The notes beneath the pieces are model-generated. The model did no database searches, was not told the origin of the DNA, and worked only from the letters and a program-made list of their open reading frames with translations. A stretch of DNA of 64,000 nucleotides from Lachnospiraceae bacterium 28-4 (lineage in GTDB: Bacteria; Bacillota; Clostridia; Lachnospirales; Lachnospiraceae), in NCBI GenBank assembly GCA_000403275.2, contig KE159600.1:331708-395707 (forward strand). Reading direction: 5' to 3'. How positions within the stretch are numbered: position 1 is the stretch's first letter; each line of letters opens with the position of its first letter. Of the stretch, positions 8,312 through 15,689 are shown in pieces. A program made the position numbers and the translations under genes.

Positions 8312-9349
8312 TTATCTGTTTTCCAAAGCCGATTCCATAATCTTTTCGCAAAGCTGTTCGAAATCCATTCCCTTCGCCTTCGCCTCCTGCGGAAGCAGGG
8401 AAGTCGGCGTCATTCCCGGTAAAGTATTCGCTTCCAGACAGAATATCTCTTCCTCCTCGCTCATCATAAAATCCATACGCGCATAATTTTTCAGCCTCAG
8501 CACCTGAAAAACTCTTTCCGCCAAATGCTGCAATTCTCTTGTTTTTTGATCGGACAGAACAGCCGGGCAGGTTTCTACCGTGTTTCCTGCCTGATATTTA
8601 TTCTTATAATCATAAAAACCGTTGACAGGAGCGATCTCGATTACCGGCAGGGCTTTGCCATTCATTACTCCTACGGAGAATTCCCTTCCTTTTATGTACT
8701 GTTCCACCACCACTTTATTATCGTAACGGAAGCCCTCCTCCAGAGCCGCCTCATATTCCTTCTCATCCCCCGCGATACATACCCCCACGCTGGAACCGCC
8801 GCTGCAAGACTTCACCACGCAGGGAAAGGGAATGATTCCTTCGTATGCTTCCCCCTTTTTCAGACAGATTCCCTTCGGCGTCGGTATCCCGTGGTAGTCA
8901 AACAATTCTTTTGCCAGTCCCTTATCCATACATAGCGCTGAACTGACATAATCCGTTCCTGTATATGTAATCCCCATCAGATCAAAGCACGCCTGAATTT
9001 TTCCGTTCTCCCCGTTTTCCCCGTGAAGCGCCATAAACACCACATCCGCCCCCTGGCAAATCTGGATCACATTCGGCCCGAAAAAGTTTTTATCGCCGTC
9101 CGGCCTCAGCGCCTTTACCGCTTCTATTTCGGGATTTTTTATACCGATTTCCCCGATTTCCTTCGCCCAGTCTTCTTCTTTCTCAAAAATCCCCCCTGCA
9201 TCTTCCCCCGTATATCCCAGATAAACATCCAGCAAGACCGCCTGATGCCCGTTTTTCTTCACCGCTTCATAAATCATCTTTCCGGAACTCAAAGCGACAT
9301 CCCGCTCCGTACTGACTCCTCCGGTCAAAACGACAACCTTCATATCCAT
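8312..9349 (-). CDS. ddl: D-alanine--D-alanine ligase
   Basis: An ATP-grasp enzyme of 345 residues that joins two D-alanines. Visible: MKVVVLTGGVSTERDVAL at the N-terminus, MALHGENGENGK, the glycine-rich loop KSCSGGSSVGV, EQYIKGREFSVGVM, and the C-terminal metal-binding segment FCLEANTLPGMTPTSL. Two ATG codons (9349 and 9343) follow the AGGGAAGG ribosome site and either could be used. murF follows directly. Confidence 0.93.
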   Translation of the reverse strand: MDMKVVVLTGGVSTERDVALSSGKMIYEAVKKNGHQAVLLDVYLGYTGEDAGGIFEKEEDWAKEIGEIGIKNPEIEAVKALRPDGDKNFFGPNVIQICQGADVVFMALHGENGENGKIQACFDLMGITYTGTDYVSSALCMDKGLAKELFDYHGIPTPKGICLKKGEAYEGIIPFPCVVKSCSGGSSVGVCIAGDEKEYEAALEEGFRYDNKVVVEQYIKGREFSVGVMNGKALPVIEIAPVNGFYDYKNKYQAGNTVETCPAVLSDQKTRELQHLAERVFQVLRLKNYARMDFMMSEEEEIFCLEANTLPGMTPTSLLPQEAKAKGMDFEQLCEKIMESALENR

Positions 9350-9409
9350 GTCCTTCCCTTCTTCTCATTTCATATTATTATACCCCCCAATATGCCCGAA
9401 GGTAAATAC

Positions 9410-10612
9410 CTATTCTTGCCGATATGCAATTTCTCCGTTAATCAAAGTACAATAAACCTCCGTCAGTACATCCAGGGGATTTCCGTCAAAAATAGCGATA
9501 TCCGCATCCTTTCCGACTTCCAGGCTTCCCACCCTGTCGGATACCCTGCATATTTGCGCCGCATGGATCGTAACCGCCCGAAGAGCGGCATCCATAGGCA
9601 TTCCCGACTTCACGCACAATCCTGCGCACAAAGGCAGCGACTGGATAAGCGATACGGGATGATCTGTCGTAATTGCTACTTTTACCCCTGCCGCATTCAA
9701 AATTCCCGCCGTCTTAAATGCCGCATTCTGTACCTCTATCTTGCTCCTGCTGGACAAATCCGGCCCTACGATGGCAGGATAACCTTCCTTTGCCAGTTCT
9801 TCCGCGATCAGATGTCCTTCACTGCAATGATCCAGCGTCATATCCAGGCCGAATTCCTTCGCGATTCTGATTGCGGTAAAAATATCGTCCACCCGGTGAA
9901 CATGAGCCTTTAATGGAATTTTTCCTTCAAAGACGGGAACCCAGCACTCATAATGAAAATCTTTTTCGAACTCCTCCCCCGCCTTTTTTCTCTTTTCTAC
10001 ATATTGCTTTGCCCGAAACAGTTCTTCTCGCAGCATACCGGCCACCGCCATTCTTGTAACCGGCATTTTTCCCTGACCGGAAAAATTCACCTTCGGATTT
10101 TCTCCGAAGGCGATTTTCATTGCTGCGGGCGCGAGGACGATCAAATCATCGATCCTCCTTCCCTTTGTCTTGACAAATGCGAACTGCCCGCCTACCACAT
10201 TAGAGCTTCCCGGCCCGATCATCGCCGAAGTAATCCCTGCCCGCACCGCATCGTCAAAAGCCGCGTCCATGGAATGAATCGCATCCAACGCCCGAAGGTA
10301 AGGGGTAATGGGCTGGACATTTTCATTGCAGTCGTCCCCTTCCATTCCCTTTTTCTCCTCCGTAATCCCCATATGGCAATGGGCTTCGATGATTCCCGGC
10401 ATTACCAGCCTCCCGCCCGCGTCTATGACATCGATACCGGCATCCTTTGAAGGAAGAGTTTCCAATTCCTCCATATCTCCTATCCCGACGATCTTTCCGT
10501 TTTCGATATGAAGAAATCCGTTTGCATACTCTGCCCTCGTCTTTTCTTTTTTCTTTTCCGCCTTCTCTTCCGCCATAGTCATAATCCGGCCATTGATCAC
10601 ATATCCCTGCAT
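9410..10612 (-). CDS. Amidohydrolase family protein (imidazolonepropionase-like)
   Basis: A metal-dependent hydrolase of about 400 residues. The metal site MPGIIEAHCHMG (HxH) is near residue 84. Further sites are LKAHVHRVDD, LDHCSEGH and ITTDHPV. The end GSLEVGKDADIAIFDGNPLD rebuilds the composite beta-sandwich domain. Members of this group cleave cyclic amides or dipeptides; the substrate cannot be read here. The start is uncertain: 10612 fits the family N-terminus (YVINGRIMTM), while 10624 or 10681 are possible. It follows the SpoIIQ-like gene by a few dozen bases. In many clostridia spoIIID follows that gene instead. Confidence 0.75.
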   Translation of the reverse strand: MQGYVINGRIMTMAEEKAEKKKEKTRAEYANGFLHIENGKIVGIGDMEELETLPSKDAGIDVIDAGGRLVMPGIIEAHCHMGITEEKKGMEGDDCNENVQPITPYLRALDAIHSMDAAFDDAVRAGITSAMIGPGSSNVVGGQFAFVKTKGRRIDDLIVLAPAAMKIAFGENPKVNFSGQGKMPVTRMAVAGMLREELFRAKQYVEKRKKAGEEFEKDFHYECWVPVFEGKIPLKAHVHRVDDIFTAIRIAKEFGLDMTLDHCSEGHLIAEELAKEGYPAIVGPDLSSRSKIEVQNAAFKTAGILNAAGVKVAITTDHPVSLIQSLPLCAGLCVKSGMPMDAALRAVTIHAAQICRVSDRVGSLEVGKDADIAIFDGNPLDVLTEVYCTLINGEIAYRQE

Positions 10613-10683
10613 TCCGACTACCATTCCTTTTCTATAACTTCTATAACCGGCAAACCCTTCCAGCCGGATCCCATGCAGCAAAT

Positions 10684-11679
10684 TTAATGCAGTTTCGTCA
10701 TAGGATTGATCGGAGTTCCGTCCTTTGTCAGTTTAAAATATACGTTGCAGCCTTCTACCACATAATACTTGGTCGGAGCCGCCACGCTTCCGATAATATC
10801 GCCCTGGTTTACAAAACCGCCTTCCGAAACCGTAATATCCTTTAACTGCCCATAGGTAATCTCATAACCGTTGCCCAGCTCCATAACTACTACGGTTCCT
10901 AACTCCCGGTCATCATACACTCTGCTTACTTTCCCGTTTGCCGCCGCCGTAATGGTTTCTCCCTCCACTGCGGAGATAATGATTGCCGGATTATACTTAT
11001 ACTGTTCCAGCGTAGGGAAATAAACGGTCTTGTCCATACTGTAATTAATCAGCACATTTCCCACGATAGGCCATGTCAGCGTATCCTTATCGCTGAACGT
11101 CAGAGCAGGCTGGATGGATGTGGATGTGGCGATGGCCATCGTATCCTCCATTTCTTCCATACGGGCTACTTCTTCCAGGGTGGCCGAATCGATCCCTTCA
11201 TCGATCATCCCTTCCTCGCCTTTTTCATTTTTCTCCTTGTCTTTCTGGCTCTCTTTGCCTTCCGCCTTTTTCCCCTCTTCCCCTTCGTCTTTTTTCTTCT
11301 CGTTCTCCGCCTGTTCTTCCGTACTTTCTTCCGTTTCTTCGTTCTCTACGCTGGGCGAATTCGTCTCCTGGAAATACGGATCGTAATCCAGGTCATCCGC
11401 CGTTACGGCGCTTTCGTTGATTCCTTCCGTCTCCGCCGCATTCAAATTCTCCACGCCGTCCATTACGCCCTGCACTATTTCGCCATCATTCTTTGCCAGT
11501 TCCGTCGACTCATTTTCAATAGAACTGAAGTCAACTACGTAACCGTCGTTTTTCTCTTCACTGCTTCCCCTGAAAAATAATCCCGTTGCCGTTAAAGCGG
11601 CCAGCACAAACACCGATGAAAGCGCCATAACCACCTTTTCCTTTTTGGCGCCGTTTCTGTTTCCTCTTCTCATTTTCAT
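10684..11679 (-). CDS. SpoIIQ-like M23-fold sporulation protein, probably catalytically inactive
   Basis: A 331-residue protein with one N-terminal membrane helix (about 17-37), a long acidic Glu/Lys-rich linker (about 75-165) and a C-terminal LytM/M23 fold (about 195-330). In active M23 enzymes the zinc ligands sit in HxxxD and HxH motifs. The equivalent places here read NPAII and NVYFKL, so all ligands seem lost. It lies next to spoIID, the order of the clostridial spoIID-spoIIQ pair, where SpoIIQ forms the forespore side of the engulfment channel. I infer that role; the inactive fold would act structurally. Confidence 0.75.
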   Translation of the reverse strand: MKMRRGNRNGAKKEKVVMALSSVFVLAALTATGLFFRGSSEEKNDGYVVDFSSIENESTELAKNDGEIVQGVMDGVENLNAAETEGINESAVTADDLDYDPYFQETNSPSVENEETEESTEEQAENEKKKDEGEEGKKAEGKESQKDKEKNEKGEEGMIDEGIDSATLEEVARMEEMEDTMAIATSTSIQPALTFSDKDTLTWPIVGNVLINYSMDKTVYFPTLEQYKYNPAIIISAVEGETITAAANGKVSRVYDDRELGTVVVMELGNGYEITYGQLKDITVSEGGFVNQGDIIGSVAAPTKYYVVEGCNVYFKLTKDGTPINPMTKLH

Positions 11680-11757
11680 TCCTCCTAACAGAATTTATAT
11701 CAGATTCTTATTTTCGGTTTTGATTCCTCATCGATAGTTTTGCCTGTTTCGGATTCT

Positions 11758-12807
11758 TTATTCAGTTTTTTCTATGACAATTTCCGAGAAAAAGTAGTTT
11801 AATATGTCAATATAGTCGCTTCCCTTTTTTGCCGCCTCATTGGCGCCATATTGACAAAAGCCCAGTCCATGCCCCACCCCTTTCACTTTTATAACGATTG
11901 TCCCCCCCTCCTCCTGCCATTCAAAACAAGAGGAATTGAGTGAAAATTCTCTTCGGAATACCTCCCCTGCAATGGTTCCTTTTTCCGAACAAATTTCCAG
12001 CACATATCCCGCCCTGTCCCTGTTCAGTGAAAATGCCTCCTCCAATGCCTTCCCTTCCTCCCAGCCAATCTCCGGGCACAGCTTTTGCATTTTTTCCAGA
12101 AAGCTTTCCCTGCTCATCCTTATACTATGTACATAATCTTGTGAAGTAAAATCTCTTTCACATACCACGGACTTTAAATACTTATAATTTTCGTTTCCGA
12201 ATACTTCGTTTCCGTTTCTGGTAGCGCCGGCGCTGACTGCAAAATAAGGCGCATTGATCGGATACCCGTCATAGGTCATATATATTCCCCGTGTGCTGCC
12301 CACCGCTTCTTTGCATCTCTCATAAGCTGTCCCGTCCGTCTTTACAATATTGCTTTCCACGTAGATATACGCTTTTCCCTCTTCCTTTTCCTCTTTGCTG
12401 TCATAATACAAACGCATCATTTCCGTCCGCAGAACCACGGCCTGGGCCTTCAGCGCTTCCATTTCGTATTCCATATGGATCGTAGCGGGCAGCCTGCTGA
12501 TCAAATAAGTTTCCAGAGGCATCATTTCCGTTCCGGCCGCCGTTGTATTGCATACAATAAATTCCGCTTTTCCGATATCTTCCCAAAATAGTTCTGTTCT
12601 TCCGCTTTCCTTTGTTCCCCATGCCGCCTCTCCTTCCGTCTGCTCCCCCCCTTCCTTCTTTTCTATCCCCGCATTTCCAAAGAAAAAGGATACAATATAG
12701 GGCAGCAAAAAAATAAACAGAAGGACGGCCGCCACATCCCGGTAATCCGGTTTGGACTCTGCCCTTCTGTTTCTTATTGCATTTTTCACGATTTCTAATT
12801 TTTTCAT
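11758..12807 (-). CDS. spoIID: Stage II sporulation protein D
   Basis: A 349-residue membrane-anchored lytic transglycosylase used in forespore engulfment. An N-terminal helix (about 24-43) is followed by the SpoIID domain. Its catalytic-glutamate segment reads YEMEALKAQAVVLRT near residue 122, and the C-terminal signature reads GHGLGFCQYGANEAA. GAGGTG precedes the ATG. The upstream 42 bases, including this ribosome site, are duplicated on the far side of the toxin-antitoxin pair at 13591-13632. The SpoIIQ-like gene follows. Confidence 0.92.
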   Translation of the reverse strand: MKKLEIVKNAIRNRRAESKPDYRDVAAVLLFIFLLPYIVSFFFGNAGIEKKEGGEQTEGEAAWGTKESGRTELFWEDIGKAEFIVCNTTAAGTEMMPLETYLISRLPATIHMEYEMEALKAQAVVLRTEMMRLYYDSKEEKEEGKAYIYVESNIVKTDGTAYERCKEAVGSTRGIYMTYDGYPINAPYFAVSAGATRNGNEVFGNENYKYLKSVVCERDFTSQDYVHSIRMSRESFLEKMQKLCPEIGWEEGKALEEAFSLNRDRAGYVLEICSEKGTIAGEVFRREFSLNSSCFEWQEEGGTIVIKVKGVGHGLGFCQYGANEAAKKGSDYIDILNYFFSEIVIEKTE

Positions 12808-12809
12808 AG

Positions 12810-12851
12810 GACACCTCTACACTATTGTATGTATCGGTATCCTTTTTATGC
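12810..12851. repeat. Direct repeat, copy 1 (spoIID leader)
   Basis: A 42-base segment containing CCTCTACACTATTGTATGTA. It is repeated at 13591-13632 in the same orientation with two C/T differences. This copy carries the spoIID ribosome site. The two copies bracket the YoeB/RelB pair. Confidence 0.85.
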
Positions 12852-12891
12852 CACGCAGGGCTATGCCGCAAGGGAATTTTAAAAGTTGCCT

Positions 12892-13152
12892 TTAATCTTC
12901 ATAATGTCCCCGGCATGAAATAACGTAAATTACATTGTCTTTCCAAAAATAAACGATTCGATTAGTCTCATCAATACGTCTGCTCCAGTACCCGCTTAAA
13001 CTTCCCCTTAATGGCTCCGGTTTCCCAATACCTTCAAAAGGTGTCCGTTTCATATCATTAATAAGCAAATTAATTCGTTTTAATGTCCTTTTATCCTGCA
13101 TTTGCCAATAAAGATAATCTTCCCAGGCTCTGTCTTCCCACAGAAGCCTCAT
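12892..13152 (-). CDS. yoeB: YoeB-type toxin
   Basis: An 86-residue ribosome-dependent mRNA interferase of the Txe/YoeB family. The opening WEDRAWEDYLYWQMQDKRTLKRIN, the motif PFEGIGKPEPLRGSLSGYWSRRI and the C-terminal CRGHYED match the family closely. The late histidine and tyrosine are the usual catalytic and end residues. The toxin start overlaps the antitoxin stop (TAATG). The pair lies between spoIID and the calcium-loop gene, enclosed by 42-bp direct repeats, which suggests it was inserted there. Confidence 0.9.
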   Translation of the reverse strand: MRLLWEDRAWEDYLYWQMQDKRTLKRINLLINDMKRTPFEGIGKPEPLRGSLSGYWSRRIDETNRIVYFWKDNVIYVISCRGHYED

Positions 13153-13430
13153 TACTCATCCCCCTCTATTAGCTCATGTTCAGCAAAATGCGCTTGCCCC
13201 GATTGAACATCATGAACCATTTTCTCTAAATAGCGCATATTACTTTCAGAATAGAACGGATCAACACATACATCAAAAGGAATCCTCTTTTCGCGACTCA
13301 CTTTTTTTGCAAAAATCGTAAACGCCGTCGTCATTGACATTCCCAGCTCCGAACAAGCCTGTTCCATACTCTTTTTCAACTCTGCATCCATACGAAAATT
13401 TACATTTACTGCCTGTGCCATATTCACCAC
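13152..13430 (-). CDS. RelB/DinJ-type antitoxin
   Basis: A 92-residue protein with an N-terminal ribbon-helix-helix DNA-binding part: VNVNFRMDAELKKSMEQACSELGMSMTTAFTIF. The C-terminal half is acidic and likely wraps the toxin. It is translated just before, and overlaps, the YoeB toxin gene. It probably represses its own promoter; an inverted repeat TCACAC/GTGTGA lies at 13451-13485 between promoter and start codon. The start could be the ATG at 13430 or the one two codons later (13424). Confidence 0.85.
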   Translation of the reverse strand: MVNMAQAVNVNFRMDAELKKSMEQACSELGMSMTTAFTIFAKKVSREKRIPFDVCVDPFYSESNMRYLEKMVHDVQSGQAHFAEHELIEGDE

Positions 13431-13450
13431 TCCCTTCCTTCTGTACTATA

Positions 13451-13485
13451 TCACACACTACCTGGGATAACACTTATTGGTGTGA
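13451..13485. promoter_or_regulatory. Possible toxin-antitoxin operator
   Basis: TCACAC and GTGTGA form an inverted repeat with a 23-base gap in the leader of the antitoxin gene. Ribbon-helix-helix antitoxins bind such sites; the assignment is inference. Confidence 0.4.
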
Positions 13486-13524
13486 CCTTAAATCGCTAAA
13501 GCAATTAGAAGCTCTTTCTACACT

Positions 13525-13553
13525 AATATAAATTATATATTAATATAATGCAA
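13525..13553 (-). promoter_or_regulatory. Promoter of the relB-yoeB pair
   Basis: On the minus strand TTGCAT (13548-13553) and TATATT (13525-13530) are 17 bases apart, in a very A+T-rich stretch. It reads into the antitoxin gene. Confidence 0.55.
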
Positions 13554-13590
13554 AAAACAATAATTTTCATTGCATTATCATTACAAAAAA

Positions 13591-13632
13591 GACACCTCTA
13601 CACTATTGTATGTATTGGTATCTTTTTTATGC
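13591..13632. repeat. Direct repeat, copy 2
   Basis: The second copy of the 42-base spoIID-leader segment, 2 mismatches from 12810-12851. It lies directly downstream of the calcium-loop gene. In the ancestral order that gene would have been followed at once by spoIID. Confidence 0.85.
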
Positions 13633-13643
13633 TATGGGAACGT

Positions 13644-14789
13644 TTATCCCGCCGCGTCGAAACGCCCGCTTCCTTGCTCTTTTCCTTGTTCATGTACAGC
13701 CATATCCACATGCTGTATCGTTCCTGCATATCCGTTCTCATATAAAAATATGCCCGTTTTGCGTATTCTTCCATTTGGCACGTTATCTTTTGAGGCCAGC
13801 GTAAAATCTGTTTCCTGATTCGCCAGGCAGATCGCTCCGATATTTTTCTCCGCCAGCGTATAGCATCTGTCCTCACCGTTCTCATCCTTCGTCCAGATCA
13901 ACAGCTTGCTCCATATCTCATCGTCTTCGTCAATCCATCCGTTTCCGTCCGAATCATAGGCCGCCAGATCCGCAAAACCATTCCCCGACTTCGTCCCAAA
14001 CAGTTCGCTTCCATCATTGATGATCCCATCGCCGTTTTTATCCAGCGCCAGATAGCCGCTTCCGCTTCCCAGCATGGAAATCTCCTCTTCCACTCCGTCC
14101 GCATCCAAATCAAAGAAAAAGGTCTGATCTTTTACTTCCGCCACATTTCCTTCCAGATTGATCACCAGCGGATCGACCAGCTGCCGTTCCACCCTCTGGA
14201 ACTGTTCGCCGTAATAAGCCTGAAAGCTCCTGCTCATCTGCACATTTATGTTAAACTCTATCGTCCTGCCGTCCGCCGTCCGTACCACGCCCCCTGCTGA
14301 AAAATCCGTATCTTCTTTTTCTTCCATATAGGTTTCCTGGCGGTAGGTGATCGTTTGGAGCATTTCCGGATTGATCGTAATGCTGCTCGTGCGTACGCTC
14401 TCCGTAATCTCCCTAAGCTCCATAAAATCCCATTTTTTTGTTTCTCCGAAAAAGATGCCGAATAAATATTGCATACATCTGTCCCTGACCGTGCTGAGAG
14501 CATCTCTCTCTCCCTGCACATAGGAAAGTTTCCTGACCCCTGAGCGGGAATTCATTTCATTCAGCTTCTCTTTCAGTTCCTTCTTTTTATCCGCATATGG
14601 ATCCTTGCCGTAAAATTCCTGCCAGGCATCCTCTCCCATAATGCTTTTTTTCTCGGTTCCATCCTCTGCTTCAGGGTTCATCCGTAAACCCGCATTTCCT
14701 GCCAAAATCGACACGCTGGCTCTCCTGGCAGTCAAGGAGTGATATCTCCTCGTACTCTCCATCCCTATATTTGAGGAACCAATTCGCAT
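13644..14789 (-). CDS. Calcium-loop (EF-hand/dockerin-like) protein of unknown function
   Basis: A 381-residue protein. I use the ATG at 14789 because GGAGG lies seven bases before it; the frame extends to 14837 without a ribosome site. The N-terminal half has a charged helical segment (KKKELKEKLNEMNS). The C-terminal half has three acidic loops of calcium-binding type: DLDADGVEEE, DKNGDGIIND and DSDGNGWIDED. No signal peptide is evident. Similar proteins occur in Lachnospiraceae, but their role is not established. It lies between an amidase and spoIID on the same strand, so a cell-wall or sporulation link is possible. Confidence 0.6.
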   Translation of the reverse strand: MRIGSSNIGMESTRRYHSLTARRASVSILAGNAGLRMNPEAEDGTEKKSIMGEDAWQEFYGKDPYADKKKELKEKLNEMNSRSGVRKLSYVQGERDALSTVRDRCMQYLFGIFFGETKKWDFMELREITESVRTSSITINPEMLQTITYRQETYMEEKEDTDFSAGGVVRTADGRTIEFNINVQMSRSFQAYYGEQFQRVERQLVDPLVINLEGNVAEVKDQTFFFDLDADGVEEEISMLGSGSGYLALDKNGDGIINDGSELFGTKSGNGFADLAAYDSDGNGWIDEDDEIWSKLLIWTKDENGEDRCYTLAEKNIGAICLANQETDFTLASKDNVPNGRIRKTGIFLYENGYAGTIQHVDMAVHEQGKEQGSGRFDAAG

Positions 14790-14910
14790 TCTTACCCTCC
14801 ATTTCCTTTGTCCGTGTTTCAACCATATAAATTTCAAAAACAGTATTCCGGCCGGAAATACCTGATTCTTGTAATTTATATATCGGAAAGAGAGGGAAAT
14901 ACTTTAGATT

Positions 14911-15660
14911 CTACTCTTCAAAATACCCGTCGATCCCGTCGGCGATTCCCGCAGCAATCAGACGCTGGTAATCCTCTTCCGCCATTTTCTGGTCCTCTTC
15001 CGGGTTTGTCATATAGCCCATTTCCACAATCGTCACCGGTATCTTGCTCCAGTTGATGCCGCTCATAGTATCCGTTTCCCATACTCTTTCCTTTTTGCAC
15101 CCTGCGCTGGCAGTCAATCCGTCCAGCACCAGATCGGAAAGCCGTCTGCTCTCGCCATACAGGCTCGCTACATAAGGATTTTTCTCCGTAGGGCATATAG
15201 TCATGGCACCGTTCGCTTTTTTATTTTCCGAACCGTTGGCATGGATTCTCACAAACACTTCCGCACCGGAATCATAAGCCATCTGTGCCCTTTCCGAATT
15301 GCTGATGTCCACATCATGGGTTTCCCTCACCATATAAACCTCATACCCTCTGCTTTCCAGTTCTTCTTTCAGCTTCAGGGATACTTCCAGCGTCAGCACG
15401 TATTCATAAATGCCGGTAGATACGCCTTTCGTTCCTCCGCTTACTTTCATCTTCATTTCCGATGCCCCCGGCCCTACCGGTTCCTTTTCGCTATTGCCCC
15501 TGGACTGGTGTCCTGCATCAATGGCAATCAAATGCCCGTTGCCTGTCTGCTTTTTTTCCCCTTCTTCTGCTCTCGCGTCTATACTGCATGCACATGCCAT
15601 GCACAGAGCAAGCGCCATACACATTCCTTTGAGAAACAACGACCTTCCCTTTTTTATCAT
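14911..15660 (-). CDS. Secreted N-acetylmuramoyl-L-alanine amidase (Amidase_3)
   Basis: A 249-residue secreted zinc amidase that cleaves the peptide from muramic acid in peptidoglycan. An N-terminal signal sequence (about 1-32) is followed by LIAIDAGHQ with the first zinc histidine. Further sites are VRETHDVDISNSERA, VRIHANGSENKKANGA with another ligand, and VEMGYMTNPEED with the catalytic glutamate. The aconitase-like gene ends 30 bases upstream on the same strand, so they may be co-transcribed. Confidence 0.9.
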   Translation of the reverse strand: MIKKGRSLFLKGMCMALALCMACACSIDARAEEGEKKQTGNGHLIAIDAGHQSRGNSEKEPVGPGASEMKMKVSGGTKGVSTGIYEYVLTLEVSLKLKEELESRGYEVYMVRETHDVDISNSERAQMAYDSGAEVFVRIHANGSENKKANGAMTICPTEKNPYVASLYGESRRLSDLVLDGLTASAGCKKERVWETDTMSGINWSKIPVTIVEMGYMTNPEEDQKMAEEDYQRLIAAGIADGIDGYFEE

Positions 15661-15689
15661 TTCAAACTGCCCTCCGTTTTCGTTTTCTT

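Noticed and set aside
13591-13632. The 42-base direct repeat as a transposon target duplication
   Set aside because: It is too long for a usual target duplication, and no terminal inverted repeats border the toxin-antitoxin segment; a duplication or recombination event fits better.
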